Shown in pieces: positions 9,840 to 19,212 of a stretch of DNA of 64,000 bases. The stretch is from the NCBI GenBank assembly GCA_041685045.1, contig JAWLGP010000008.1, positions 121,285 to 185,284 of the forward strand, read 5' to 3'. The stretch's first letter is position 1, and each line of letters starts with the position of its first letter. The position numbers were made by a program, and so were the translations under genes. The notes beneath the pieces were generated by a model. The model was not told the DNA's origin. It saw nothing but the letters and a program-made list of their open reading frames with translations, and ran no database searches. The stretch is from Thiohalomonas sp041685045. Its GTDB lineage: Bacteria > Pseudomonadota > Gammaproteobacteria > Thiohalomonadales > Thiohalomonadaceae.

Positions 9840-12652
9840 CAGCCGCCCCTCTCTTCTGCGGTCTCCGCCGGGTGCCTGGGTGGCTGGGTCGTACTGAGGC
9901 GCCCGAGGTTCTCCAGGATAAGCATCACCGTACCCACCACCGCCAGGAAGACGCCGACGTCGAAGGTCAGAGAACTCGCCAACTCCAGCGAGCCGACGAG
10001 CGGCAGCTCGATGTGGATCAGACCGGCGGTCAGAAACGGGCGACCGAACAGCAGCGCCGCCAGTCCGGTCAGCAGCGCCAAGAGCAGCCCGGCGCCGAAC
10101 AGGGGGAAATAGCGCAGCATCAGCCGCTCCTGGGTCCAGCGCAGGCCGCTGGCAAGGTGTTGGAGGATGAGCGCGGTGCCGGCGACCAGGCCTGCGGTAA
10201 AACCGCCGCCCGGCGTGTTGTGGCCGCGCAGCAGGATGAACACCGAGACCAGCAGCGCCAGCGGAAGGAGGGGCCGCGAGATCACCGCCAGGATCAGGGG
10301 GTGGCGGTCAGGCGCCCATGGCCGGCCGCCCGGGCTGGCCTGTGGCAGCGGCAGGCGCAGGCCCTGCAGCAGTACGTAAATCCCGGTAGCGCCGATGGCA
10401 AGCACCGTGATCTCGCCGAGGGTGTCGAAACCGCGGAAGTCCACCAGAATGACGTTGACCACATTGCCGCCGCCGCCCAGCGGTTTGGCGTTTGCCAGGT
10501 AGTATTCGGAGATCGGGCTGTGGGGGCGGGTCATGACGGCGAACGCCAACAGGGCGGCGCCGACGCCGGCAACCGTCGCCAGGGCGAGGTCGAGGGCCCG
10601 TCGCCTGCCCGGAATGCTCGGCGGCTCACCGCCGGGCAGGAAGTAGAGCACCAGCAGGAGCAGTACCGTGGTGATGACCTCCACGGCGATCTGGGTCAGG
10701 GCCAGGTCGGGCGCGGAGAAGTGGATGAAAGTAAGCGTGACCACCAGGCCCACCACGCTGGTCATGATGAGGGCGATCACCCGGGTGCGCAGGGCGAGCA
10801 CCGTGCCGACCGCGGCCACGGCCAGCACCAGGGCCGCCGCCAGGCTGACGCCGTCGACTGGCATCAACTCCTGTCCCCCCCTCAACGGGAGCCCGTGGCG
10901 GCTGCCCCAGGCGGCCAGTCCGGTTGCCAGCACCAGCAGCCACGCCACATAACGCGGCAGCGAGCGGTTGTCGATGCGGACCATCAGACGGCGGGCTCCC
11001 CATCGCAACCGGGTGCTCAGGCGCCGGAACACCTTCTCGCCACGCGCCTCGGGAAAGAGCCGGTCGTGGACCGCGAAAAGTCGGTGCCGCACGCCATACA
11101 GTACCGCCCCCAGTGCCAGGGCCACGGCGCTCATCAAAACGGGCAGCGAGAACCCGTGCCACAGCGCGAGACTGTAGGTGGGCACGCTGCCGAGTATGCT
11201 CTCGATCGCAGCGTCGAGCAGCGGCTTGACCAGTCGCTCGGGCATCACCCCAACCAGCACGCAGAGCACCACCAGCACCTCTATCGGCAACTTCATCCAG
11301 CGCTGCGGTTCGTGCGGGGTGCGCGGCAGGTTCACCGGGTCGCCGTTGAAAAACACGTCGTGGATGAAACGCACCGAATAGGCCACGGAAAAGATCCCGA
11401 ACAGGGTTGCGAACAGCGGCAGCATCCAGTTCAGCGGTCCGAGCCACTGGTGGTGCACCGTCTCGGCGAAAAACATCTCCTTGCTGAGAAAACCGTTCAG
11501 CAGTGGCACCCCGGCGGCCGCCCCCGCGGCCACCATCGCCAGCGCCGCGGTGTAGGGCATGAACCGCCACAGGCCGTTGATGCGGCGCATGTCGCGGGTG
11601 CCGGTCTCGTGATCGATGATGCCGGCCGCCATGAACAGCGAGGCCTTGAAAATAGCGTGATTGACGATGTGAAACAGCCCGGCCACCGCTCCCAGCGGCG
11701 TTCCCAGTCCGAACAGCAGGGTGATGAGCCCGAGGTGGCTGATGGTGGAGTAGGCGAGCAGCCCTTTGAGGTCATGCTGGAACAGGGCGGTGTAGGAGCC
11801 GAACAGCGCAGTGGCCAGGCCGAAGCCGCCCACCGTGAAGAACCAGACATCGGTGTTGGAAAAATCCGGGAACAGCCGCGCCAGCAGGAAGACCCCCGCC
11901 TTCACCATCGCCGCCGAGTGGAGGTAGGCGGAGACCGGTGTCGGTGCCGCCATCGCCTGCGGCAGCCAGAAATGAAACGGCACTTGGGCCGATTTGGTGA
12001 ATGCCCCGAGCAGGACCAGGAGCATGGTGACGGCGTAGAGTGGATGGGCGTGCACCCGGTCTGCCGCGGCCAGCACGGCCGACATCTCGTAGCTGCCGGC
12101 GATGCTGCCCAGCAACAGCAGGCCCGCCGTCAGCGCAAACCCGCCGCCCGCGGTGATGATCAGCGAAATGCGCGCCCCCTGGCGTGCCTCCGCGGAGTCC
12201 GGGCGGTAACCGATCAGCAGGAAAGAACTGAGACTGGTCAGTTCCCAGAACAGCAGCAGCAACAGCAGGTTGTCGGAGAGCACGATGCCCAGCATCGAAC
12301 TCTGAAACAGCAGCAACAGGCTGTAGAACCTACCGAGGCGATCTTCCGTCGGCAGATAGTAGAAGGCGTAGAGGATGACCAGCAGCCCGATGCCCAGGAT
12401 CAGCAATACGAACAGCAGCGCCAGCCCGTCGAACCGCAACGACAGGTTGAGGCCGAGCGAAGGCAGCCAGGGCACGAACAGATGCCACTCGCCCCCTGCA
12501 AACACCGGCGGCGAGTTGAAACCTGCCACGGCCAGCGAGGAAAAGGTCGCCACCGTCGCCGTCAGCGCTGCCGGGCCCCGGCCCGAACGCGCCGCCAATG
12601 GCGTCAGCATGGCACCCAGCAGCGGCAAAAGGATGATAAGACCGGTCAGCAT
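9839..12652 (-). CDS. mnhA: Na+/H+ antiporter subunit A fused to subunit B
   Basis: 937 residues. The N-terminal about 500 residues are a NuoL-like channel (FWELTSLSSFLLIGYR, KSAQVPFHFWLPQAMAAPTPVSAYLHSA, STISHLGLI). The middle carries the MrpA-specific extension (SAPDLALTQIAVEVITTVLLL). The last about 150 residues are a complete MnhB domain (ISRPLLPLALLVSVFILLRGH, then PGGGFTAGLVAGTALIL). No separate mnhB exists, so A and B are fused, as in group 2 Mrp operons. It is the first gene of the operon A/B-C-D-E-F-G. No strong ribosome site is seen before the ATG at 12652. Confidence 0.93.
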   Translation of the reverse strand: MLTGLIILLPLLGAMLTPLAARSGRGPAALTATVATFSSLAVAGFNSPPVFAGGEWHLFVPWLPSLGLNLSLRFDGLALLFVLLILGIGLLVILYAFYYLPTEDRLGRFYSLLLLFQSSMLGIVLSDNLLLLLLFWELTSLSSFLLIGYRPDSAEARQGARISLIITAGGGFALTAGLLLLGSIAGSYEMSAVLAAADRVHAHPLYAVTMLLVLLGAFTKSAQVPFHFWLPQAMAAPTPVSAYLHSAAMVKAGVFLLARLFPDFSNTDVWFFTVGGFGLATALFGSYTALFQHDLKGLLAYSTISHLGLITLLFGLGTPLGAVAGLFHIVNHAIFKASLFMAAGIIDHETGTRDMRRINGLWRFMPYTAALAMVAAGAAAGVPLLNGFLSKEMFFAETVHHQWLGPLNWMLPLFATLFGIFSVAYSVRFIHDVFFNGDPVNLPRTPHEPQRWMKLPIEVLVVLCVLVGVMPERLVKPLLDAAIESILGSVPTYSLALWHGFSLPVLMSAVALALGAVLYGVRHRLFAVHDRLFPEARGEKVFRRLSTRLRWGARRLMVRIDNRSLPRYVAWLLVLATGLAAWGSRHGLPLRGGQELMPVDGVSLAAALVLAVAAVGTVLALRTRVIALIMTSVVGLVVTLTFIHFSAPDLALTQIAVEVITTVLLLLVLYFLPGGEPPSIPGRRRALDLALATVAGVGAALLAFAVMTRPHSPISEYYLANAKPLGGGGNVVNVILVDFRGFDTLGEITVLAIGATGIYVLLQGLRLPLPQASPGGRPWAPDRHPLILAVISRPLLPLALLVSVFILLRGHNTPGGGFTAGLVAGTALILQHLASGLRWTQERLMLRYFPLFGAGLLLALLTGLAALLFGRPFLTAGLIHIELPLVGSLELASSLTFDVGVFLAVVGTVMLILENLGRLSTTQPPRHPAETAEERGG

Positions 12653-12882
12653 CGGAGCGCCACACGCAACCAGGAACTCCGGTTCAGTCTAGGGTATGGC
12701 TTTGCGTGCTCGCCGACGGGAAAGCCCCGCCGGCCCGCAAACGGCCCGTGCCGGGATTGGGCGAAGGCGTCGCCAAGGGAATTTGCCCCTGTCATTGGAT
12801 TTTTGAGAAAAAAGTTGCACACGTTTATCCGTGCATCCGAAACTGTTCCTAACAATAGTCAGAAAACACAAAAAAGGGAATC

Positions 12883-13695
12883 ATGAGCGACCAGGACCAC
12901 ACGCGGCGGGTCAAAGCCACCTTCGATGCCGTGTCGAATGCCTATGACTGCGAACCGCTACGCTTCTTCAGGAGCGCCGCCCAGCTCCTGCCGGCTATCT
13001 TCGGATTCAGTGGCAACGAGTCGGTACTGGACGTGGCCGCCGGCACAGGCACTCCTGCCCTTGCGATGGCCTCCCACCTCCCGAACGGCTCGGTCACCGG
13101 CGTTGATCTGTCCGAAGGCATGCTGGCCCGGGCTGAGGCCAAATGCCGGAATGCCGGCCTCGCCAATGTCAGCTTTCACCCGATGGACATGACCGCGATG
13201 ACCTTCGAAGAAGGCGCCTTTGACGCTGCGAATTGCTCGTTTGGCGTCTTCTTCGTCGATGACATGGCCGGCGCGCTTCGCCATATCGCCAGCAAGGTCA
13301 AACCCGACGGCAGCGTGGTGACCACGCACTTTTGCGCCGGCTCTTTCGGTCGATTGACGGAACTGCTCGGCCACAAGGTCGAGGCGTACGGCCTGCCAAA
13401 ACCGCCGCCCGGCTGGTTGCGGGTGGCGACGGAAGCGCAGAATGCCGAGCTGTTCGAAGCGGCGGGTCTGAGCCATGTCGAGGTCAGCCGCCACGACCTC
13501 GGCTATTTCCTGAAAAGCCCGGAACAGTGGTGGGATGTGGTCTGGAACGCCGGCTACCGCGGCCTCATCTCACAGCTCGAGCCCGAGCGCTTGCAGCAGT
13601 TCAAACGGGAACACCTGGAGGAGGTCGCCGCCCTCGCCACCCCCGAAGGCCTGCGGCTTGATATCGAGGTGTTGATTACGAAAGGTACGCGCTGA
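12883..13695 (+). CDS. class I SAM-dependent methyltransferase
   Basis: 270 residues. SAM-binding motif I is VLDVAAGTGTPALAMA; then GVDLSEGMLARAE (motif II) and AANCSFGVFFVDDM follow. This is a UbiE/methyltransferase-11 type Rossmann fold. GGGAATC lies immediately upstream of the ATG at 12883. It is divergent from the Mrp operon across a 230-bp gap that must hold both promoters. The substrate is unknown; no partner genes point to ubiquinone or any specific pathway. Confidence 0.8.
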   Translation: MSDQDHTRRVKATFDAVSNAYDCEPLRFFRSAAQLLPAIFGFSGNESVLDVAAGTGTPALAMASHLPNGSVTGVDLSEGMLARAEAKCRNAGLANVSFHPMDMTAMTFEEGAFDAANCSFGVFFVDDMAGALRHIASKVKPDGSVVTTHFCAGSFGRLTELLGHKVEAYGLPKPPPGWLRVATEAQNAELFEAAGLSHVEVSRHDLGYFLKSPEQWWDVVWNAGYRGLISQLEPERLQQFKREHLEEVAALATPEGLRLDIEVLITKGTR

Positions 13696-13727
13696 CCGCC
13701 CTATCCGCGCTGCGCTGACTCAGGAGC

Positions 13728-13800
13728 GTAGGATGGGCAAAGGAGCGAAGCGACATGCCCATCAACGAACGATGGGCACGCTGCGCTTTGCCCATCCTAC
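13728..13800. repeat. GGATGGGCAAAG dyad repeat, copy 1
   Basis: About 73 bp. GTAGGATGGGCAAAGGAGCG runs into ATGCCCATC, then GATGGGCACGCTGCG leads to CTTTGCCCATCCTAC. The outer ends pair over about 15 bp and each half also folds on itself, giving a cloverleaf-like double hairpin. The family recurs at least eight more times in this window. Full and half elements are both present and occur in both orientations, as expected for REP/BIME-like or MITE sequences. Confidence 0.9.
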
Positions 13801-13885
13801 CCGGTCTTCCGAAAAATGAGATTCTCACCATTGGACACCTTGCATTTGACCGGCCAGCAGCTCGCCGGATGTGCTGCCAAGGAGC

Positions 13886-13959
13886 GTAGGATGGGCAAAG
13901 GAGCGAAGCGACGTGCCCATCAACCAAACGATGGGCACGCTGCGCTTTGCCCATCCTAC
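13886..13959. repeat. GGATGGGCAAAG dyad repeat, copy 2, in a 158-bp tandem duplication
   Basis: Second full element. Together with about 85 bp of flanking sequence (ATGAGATTCTCACC through CTCGCCG to TGTGCTGCCAAG) it repeats the preceding segment at a period of 158 bp (13728-13885 and 13886-14043), with scattered substitutions. The repeat therefore spread locally by tandem duplication, not by a second insertion. Confidence 0.85.
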
Positions 13960-14065
13960 TCGGTCTTCGGCAAGATGAGATTCTCACCAGTTTTGGACAA
14001 CTTGCATATAACCGGCCAGCGGCTCGCCGAATGTGCTGCCAAGCATGAAAAGCCGGGGCGAGCCG

Positions 14066-14692
14066 ATGACTGATCCCCGCGTTTCCTCCGGGACCCGATT
14101 GCTGGTTGCTATAGCTGCGGTCGTCGCAGGGACGATTCCCCTGCTGGCGGCGTTTGACCTTGGGCCGGTGGGTCACGAGGCCATCAACGGCCCGCCCTGG
14201 CTGGCGGCGGTGGCGGGCGGGGTCTTCATCGCCGGCGGCCTGGCGGTGGCACTGGGGACGGTGTGGCCGTGGGTGGGGCCGGTTGTCGGTATTCTGGTGA
14301 TGCTGGGGCTCGCCGCGCTCGGCAACTGGATTGCGTTCGGGGCCGGGGAGCGGGTCTGTAGCGGTTCGATCGATTTTCTCTGGATGGCGGATCGGGAGCT
14401 GTCCGGGCTGGGCTGTCGGATTCCCTTTGGCTTGGGGGCGGTGATTGTGGATGCGCTGCTTTTCTATGCCGTTGTCCATCAGTTGCAGGTGGCATGGGGT
14501 GGGCCGCCGCGGTTGGCCAGGCTGCAATCGATCGCCGGTTGGATGGTGATGGCGGCGCTGGCGCCGATTCTGTTGCCTCTGGCGTTGGTTCTGGTCGGAC
14601 GCGCCGGGATGGGAGCGATAGCCGCGCGGATAAGGACCGGCGAGTGGCCGCAGAACAGCGAATTCTTCCGAAGACGTCGGCCGAAGCGGTGA
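14066..14692 (+). CDS. hypothetical membrane protein with about five TM segments
   Basis: 208 residues from MTDPRVSSGT. Hydrophobic segments are at about 10-30 (LLVAIAAVVAGTIPLLAAF), 48-68, 70-95 (VWPWVGPVVGILVMLGLAAL), 125-145 and 160-185. The protein ends in a basic, polar tail. No family was recognised. ATG at 14045 is an alternative start 7 codons upstream; neither has a strong ribosome site. The tandem-duplicated repeat ends at its 5' edge, so its leader was reshaped by repeats. Confidence 0.6.
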   Translation: MTDPRVSSGTRLLVAIAAVVAGTIPLLAAFDLGPVGHEAINGPPWLAAVAGGVFIAGGLAVALGTVWPWVGPVVGILVMLGLAALGNWIAFGAGERVCSGSIDFLWMADRELSGLGCRIPFGLGAVIVDALLFYAVVHQLQVAWGGPPRLARLQSIAGWMVMAALAPILLPLALVLVGRAGMGAIAARIRTGEWPQNSEFFRRRRPKR

Positions 14693-14749
14693 TCAGCGCG
14701 TGGTCTGCTATAGAACTGGTGAGAAAACCGGCAAACCAAGGGAGGCGGT

Positions 14750-15253
14750 ATGCGGGCGATCATGATCAGTGCCGATGGCTTCGAGGATCCGGAACTGCTG
14801 AAGCCGCTGGAGGCGTTGCGCGCCGACGGCATCGAGGTGACGCTGGCGACGCCCGAGGGGGCTGCGATTCATGGCAAGCGGGGCGCGACGGTGGAGGCCG
14901 ACAGCTCGATCGAACAGGTGGATGCCTCCACCTTTGACTTGCTCGTTCTCCCCGGCGGCAAGGCACCATCCAAGCTGCGGAAGGACCCCAAGGTGCTGGC
15001 GATCGCGCGCGAGTTCTTCGCCGCCGACAAGCCGGTGGCGGCGATCTGTCATGGTCCGCAGATCCTGGTATCGGCGGATCTGCTGCGCGGTAGAAAGGCG
15101 ACCGCCTATGAGGCCGTTGCGCCGGAGCTCAAAGCGGCCGGGGCCGATTATCGGGATGAGGAAGTGGTCATCGACGGCAACCTGATTACGTCACGGAAAC
15201 CGTCGGATATCCCGGCGTTCATGCGGGCGGTCAGGGAGAGGCTTCGGCCTTAA
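14750..15253 (+). CDS. DJ-1/PfpI family protein
   Basis: 167 residues, the typical length of PfpI-like proteins. The nucleophile elbow AAICHGPQ carries C100 and H101, with the supporting acidic residue E12 in the DGFEDPE segment. The flavodoxin-like core includes FDLLVLPGG at residues 62-70. Members are chaperones, glyoxalase-III/deglycase-like enzymes or intracellular peptidases; which applies cannot be told. GGGAGGCGGT sits just before the ATG at 14750. It stands alone between a membrane-protein gene and a repeat. Confidence 0.9.
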   Translation: MRAIMISADGFEDPELLKPLEALRADGIEVTLATPEGAAIHGKRGATVEADSSIEQVDASTFDLLVLPGGKAPSKLRKDPKVLAIAREFFAADKPVAAICHGPQILVSADLLRGRKATAYEAVAPELKAAGADYRDEEVVIDGNLITSRKPSDIPAFMRAVRERLRP

Positions 15254-15759
15254 GTCCCCGAACGCTCGATTGGGTGCCGTCCCGATCGACACGATGGGCA
15301 AAGGAGCGAGAGCGACGTGCCCATCAGGCGGACCCTTGATGGGCACGCTGCGCTTTGCCCATCCTACTCGCTCTGCGTCCGTGATTTTTTTGCTGCCCCC
15401 GCGTCCCGCGGACGCAGCCGTAAGTTGACCGTTTTCGTCGCTTCGTCTTGACGCTATACAAAGTTGAATACACCCCGCTGCGTTGCTTCATTATCAAAAC
15501 AGTTGGCTATGCCAGATCCTGATAAAAACAGGATATTTTGTAATTGTGTCGGCTATTGAAAATCATCAACTCTACCCTTGCAACTCGTGTCAGGCAGGCA
15601 TATCGTTCGGCTGGAAATTATCCGTTAACGCGGGGTGAGCAGACAGCCTGTCGGGCAAGGACTCCCCTGAAGCATTCCGGCTGACCACATCTGTGTTCCC
15701 CCCTTCTATCTCCATGCATTCTGGCTTGCATGCTGTTCCATTCGTTCGAGGAGTTTGGC
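15254..15759. other. intergenic stretch with one repeat
   Basis: About 500 bp without a gene. The left part holds a GGATGGGCAAAG dyad element at 15293-15367. The remaining roughly 390 bp is noticeably less GC-rich than the flanks and must include the promoter of the periplasmic binding protein; no promoter boxes could be assigned with confidence. Confidence 0.5.
15293..15367. repeat. GGATGGGCAAAG dyad repeat, copy 3
   Basis: Full element: GATGGGCAAAGGAGCGAG, then GTGCCCATC, a short loop, GATGGGCACG and CTTTGCCCATCCTAC. It lies between the DJ-1 gene and the periplasmic binding-protein gene. Confidence 0.85.
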
Positions 15760-16533
15760 ATGAAAAAGCGCATTACCGGGTTTTTGGGGTCGGCTGCGGC
15801 GATTGTGGCACTTGCGCTGATCGCGGCACCGGCATCGGCTGGTGAAATCAAGATTGGTGCCGGCGCGGCGCCCACGGAGAACGTACTCAAGCCGGTGAGG
15901 GAGCACTTCGAAGCGGCAACGGGGATCAAAATGCAGATCATTTCGTCGGGGCCGCGGATTGCGCTCGAAGATCTGCTGCGCGGGACGGTGGATGCCGCTG
16001 GTGCGGGACTCGCGTTCGACGACTGGATGGCGATGATGAAAAAGGAGAACGTCGAGGTCAAGGACCCCGCTGCGCTGCAACAGTTCATCATTGGAAAGGA
16101 CCGCATTGTCGTTCTGCTGCACAAGGACAATCCCATTGCGAAGCTCTCCAAGGATCAGCTGAAAGCGGTTTTCACCGGCAAGGTGAGCAACTGGAAGGAG
16201 GTTGGTGGTCAGGACATGCCGGTGTTGGTGATCTGGGGTAGCCTAATCCCGGGGACCAACCGGATGTTCACGCGCCACATTTTGGATGGCGAGGCCCCCA
16301 CACCGGATGTGCTCGAGGCCACAACAGCGGATGACGTGAAGCAAAACGTGGTGGCCAATCCCGAAGCCATCGGCATCGGTCCGGTAGCCATCGTCGACGA
16401 TAGCGTGAACTCGCCGGAGACGCCGGAAGTAGCACGGCCGATCACGCTGGTCACTAACGGTAAGCCGTCACCCGACGTACAGAAACTGCTCGACTTCATT
16501 GCTGGCGAAGGCAAGCAGTACACCGTCCAGTGA
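15760..16533 (+). CDS. periplasmic substrate-binding protein, phosphate-binding (PstS-like) fold
   Basis: 257 residues. A clear signal peptide (MKKRITGFLGSAAAIVALAL ending at ASA-G, about residue 28) precedes a PBP-like domain: KIGAGAAPTENVLKPVREHF, then DLLRGTVDAAGAG and LSKDQLKAVFTGKVSNWKEVGG. The last motif is shared with PstS-type phosphate binding proteins. GAGGAG precedes the ATG at 15760, so the ATG at 15730 is not used. No ABC permease or ATPase genes follow. The next gene is a chemoreceptor, so this protein may present its ligand to that receptor and not serve transport. The ligand is unknown. Confidence 0.85.
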   Translation: MKKRITGFLGSAAAIVALALIAAPASAGEIKIGAGAAPTENVLKPVREHFEAATGIKMQIISSGPRIALEDLLRGTVDAAGAGLAFDDWMAMMKKENVEVKDPAALQQFIIGKDRIVVLLHKDNPIAKLSKDQLKAVFTGKVSNWKEVGGQDMPVLVIWGSLIPGTNRMFTRHILDGEAPTPDVLEATTADDVKQNVVANPEAIGIGPVAIVDDSVNSPETPEVARPITLVTNGKPSPDVQKLLDFIAGEGKQYTVQ

Positions 16534-16538
16534 TACTC

Positions 16539-16580
16539 GCCGGCGACGGGGACGGCAGGCAGCGGTCCCCGTCGTCCGGC
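16539..16580 (+). terminator. strong GC hairpin after the binding-protein gene
   Basis: GCCGGCGACGGGGAC pairs with GTCCCCGTCGTCCGGC across an 11-base loop, with one bulged base. It starts 5 bp after the stop of the binding-protein gene. There is no strong T run behind it, so it may terminate only partly or stabilise the upstream mRNA end and set different levels for the binding protein and the receptor. Confidence 0.55.
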
Positions 16581-16673
16581 TGCATGTTTGCAGGACAGCT
16601 CCGTCTACCGATCGACGCCGAAGCCGCATGAGGGAGAGGCGGGCGCAAACCGGTCTGGCGTGGGGTGCGTGGC

Positions 16674-19124
16674 ATGACCATCAAGCTGAAGTTGACGTTG
16701 AACGTCATCATTGTCTTCGCCATTGTGGCGGGCGTCGCTATCACAAGCTTTCTGGGGATGCGCTTTGTCAGCGACAAGCTCGCCTATTTGACGGAACAGA
16801 GTACGCCGTTTCAGACCCGCACCCTGGAGTTCCAAAGGGCGGTGCAGATCGCCACCTCCGACCTCGATAAAGTCAGTACCTCGGCGAGCCGTGACGAATT
16901 CACCGCATGGCGCAAGGAAGCGGAGCGTGCACTGTCCGACGTCGAAGAGCTACAGACGCTGCTGGCCTCACTGACCGGGACGGACAACCAGGCGGTATCG
17001 GAAAATCTGAATCGCATTGCCGGCGACCTGTTCAAGATCACCGCCGGGAGGCTTCAGGCGGAGGCGGATGCCTCGGCCGCGGCGACGGCGATCGCCCAAA
17101 GGACACAGGAAGCCGCAACGCGCCTGTTCCAGCTGGACGAACGGATCAAGGCACTGCACACAGCTCGCTCCGAAACCTTTGTGGCGGCCCTCGAACAGAC
17201 CAAGAAAATTTCGGAAAACCTGCGGAATATCGAGTTGCTGCGGGTGATGCTCAAGGACCTGCAACTGGCGGTCGCCGACATCGAACAGGCGACGGATCGC
17301 CGCGCCCTCATCATCGGCCGGGCGAAGGTCAATACCGCGGTCAAGCGCGCGTTGGAAAATCCCTTCCTTACGGGCAATGGCGGCTTGCACGACGATGTCA
17401 AAATGCTCGGTGAGCAGCTGGCAGCGATGGTTCAGGCGCGTACTGCGCTGCTCAGCGGTGGAAATGGCAACGCCGGTCCCTACGAAGCGGTGAAGCGGGA
17501 GGTCGGCACCCGGCTTTCCTCGGTACTGTTGGCCGTGGAACAGGAGGTGGTGGCGTGGGGTGATCGGTTCGCCAATGAATCTGCCAGGCAGGAAGCGGCA
17601 TTTGCCGAGGCGACTGCGGCCACCGCCGTGCTGACGGAAAACTCGGAGTTGATGTCGCTCGGTCTGTCGGTCGAAAGCCTGGCGATGCGCCTTGCGGCAG
17701 CCGTGCTCGCGGAAGAGGTCGGCGAGATTGAGACGGCGCTGCGGGAAGCGTTCGGCAATATGGAAGGGGTGAAGACCTCGATGAAGGAGGGGCTTGCTTC
17801 ACTGAATGCAGCTGATGATCTGGCGACGCTGGAAGAGGCCGAAACCGCACTGGCTTCCGTCAACGGATTGCTGCTGGCGGATGATGGCGTGGTCGCGAAG
17901 ATTCGCAACAAGATAGCCATGACCCGGAGCGCACGGGATGCGTCCGCCCGGTTGCAGAGAGTGGTCGCGCAACAGGCCGAGCAAGGAAAATCGGCGGTGG
18001 CTACGGCACGGGGCGAGCAGGAGGAAGCGATCGGAACCGTCAACCGGATGATCGCCTACAGCATCAGTTTCATCGGTGCGATCGGGTTGGGCGCGGTGGT
18101 GGTCGGGATCATTTTCGGAATCTGGGTTTACCGCTCCATCTCGAATCCGCTGAATGAGCTGATCTGGGGCGCCGAGCAGATCGCCCAGGGCAATCTCACC
18201 TGCAAGAAGGACAGGTACAGCCGAGACGAGATCGGCCGTGTGCATCTGTCCATGTGCAAGATGATCGACAACCTGCGGGACATCGTCGGCAAGATGAAGT
18301 CCTCAACCGGGTCCCTGGCCAACAGCTCCAGGCAGTTGAGTGCCACGGCTTCGGCGGTCGACCACGGCTCGCAGGAGCAGATGCTGCAAATCGAGCAATC
18401 GGCAACTGCCGTAACGGAGATGTCGCAAACCACGATGGAGGTCGCGCGCACGACGTCGAACACGTCGGAGGAGGCGCAGCAGATGAGACAGCTGGCCTTG
18501 CAGGGCAAGGCGAGCATGCATACCACGGTCGAAGAGCTGGAGCGGTTTGCGGAGATGGTGCGCGCGTCGGCGGAAAAGGTCGAATCGCTCGGCCAGAAGT
18601 CGGCGGAGATCAACAGTGTGGTCACCTTGATCAAGGAGATCGCCGACCAGACCAACCTGCTGGCGCTGAATGCCGCCATCGAGGCCGCTCGGGCGGGCGA
18701 TCAGGGGCGCGGCTTTGCGGTGGTGGCCGACAATGTCCGGCAGCTTGCCGAGCGCACGGCGGTCGCGACGGAGGACATTTCCGGGAATGTCTCGGCGATG
18801 GAAGTGGAGGTTAACGACTCCGTGAAGTTCATGAAGGACGAGCGGGCCTCGATCGAGCGACTGCTCGAACATGTCGGTACGACGCTCTCCTCCATCGAGG
18901 AGATCGTGACCTGCGTGGAGAGCGTGGCGGACAGGGTGCAGACCATCGCGGTGGCCACAGAGGAGCAGTCGACCGCATCCGAAGAGGTTTCGCACAACAT
19001 GGAGCGCATCGCGGAGGTGACCCGTCAACTCAGCGGTTCCGTCACCGAGATCAAGACCATTGCCGACGAGTTGGCGGCCGTGGCTGGCGAACTGGATACG
19101 ACGGCCGGCTGGTTCAAGGTGTAA
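16674..19124 (+). CDS. methyl-accepting chemotaxis protein
   Basis: 816 residues from MTIKLKLTLNVII. TM1 is about residues 8-30. The large periplasmic region of roughly 420 residues is mostly helical with many ERAL/QLAA heptads. TM2 is near 455-480 (SFIGAIGLGAVVVGIIFGIWVY), followed by a HAMP domain (NPLNELIWGAEQIAQGNLT). The cytoplasmic signalling hairpin carries the tip DQTNLLALNAAIEAARAGDQG. The receptor signals via CheA/CheW, which are not in this window. The unusually long periplasmic part and the adjacent solo binding protein suggest indirect sensing through that protein. An in-frame GTG at 16665 is an alternative start. Confidence 0.92.
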   Translation: MTIKLKLTLNVIIVFAIVAGVAITSFLGMRFVSDKLAYLTEQSTPFQTRTLEFQRAVQIATSDLDKVSTSASRDEFTAWRKEAERALSDVEELQTLLASLTGTDNQAVSENLNRIAGDLFKITAGRLQAEADASAAATAIAQRTQEAATRLFQLDERIKALHTARSETFVAALEQTKKISENLRNIELLRVMLKDLQLAVADIEQATDRRALIIGRAKVNTAVKRALENPFLTGNGGLHDDVKMLGEQLAAMVQARTALLSGGNGNAGPYEAVKREVGTRLSSVLLAVEQEVVAWGDRFANESARQEAAFAEATAATAVLTENSELMSLGLSVESLAMRLAAAVLAEEVGEIETALREAFGNMEGVKTSMKEGLASLNAADDLATLEEAETALASVNGLLLADDGVVAKIRNKIAMTRSARDASARLQRVVAQQAEQGKSAVATARGEQEEAIGTVNRMIAYSISFIGAIGLGAVVVGIIFGIWVYRSISNPLNELIWGAEQIAQGNLTCKKDRYSRDEIGRVHLSMCKMIDNLRDIVGKMKSSTGSLANSSRQLSATASAVDHGSQEQMLQIEQSATAVTEMSQTTMEVARTTSNTSEEAQQMRQLALQGKASMHTTVEELERFAEMVRASAEKVESLGQKSAEINSVVTLIKEIADQTNLLALNAAIEAARAGDQGRGFAVVADNVRQLAERTAVATEDISGNVSAMEVEVNDSVKFMKDERASIERLLEHVGTTLSSIEEIVTCVESVADRVQTIAVATEEQSTASEEVSHNMERIAEVTRQLSGSVTEIKTIADELAAVAGELDTTAGWFKV

Positions 19125-19212
19125 TCGCAAGGTCCGCGACGGACCGGATAGGTTCGCCGCGGTTGACCCCGTCTATCGCGCCGGGGCGGAACCTCCCGTG
19201 GTTTTCGCGGCG

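Noticed and set aside
9872..12886. 1004-codon plus-strand open frame opposite the Mrp subunit A gene
   Set aside because: Low-complexity H, Q, R and G composition produced by the antisense of a high-GC membrane-protein gene; mnhA on the other strand is unambiguous.
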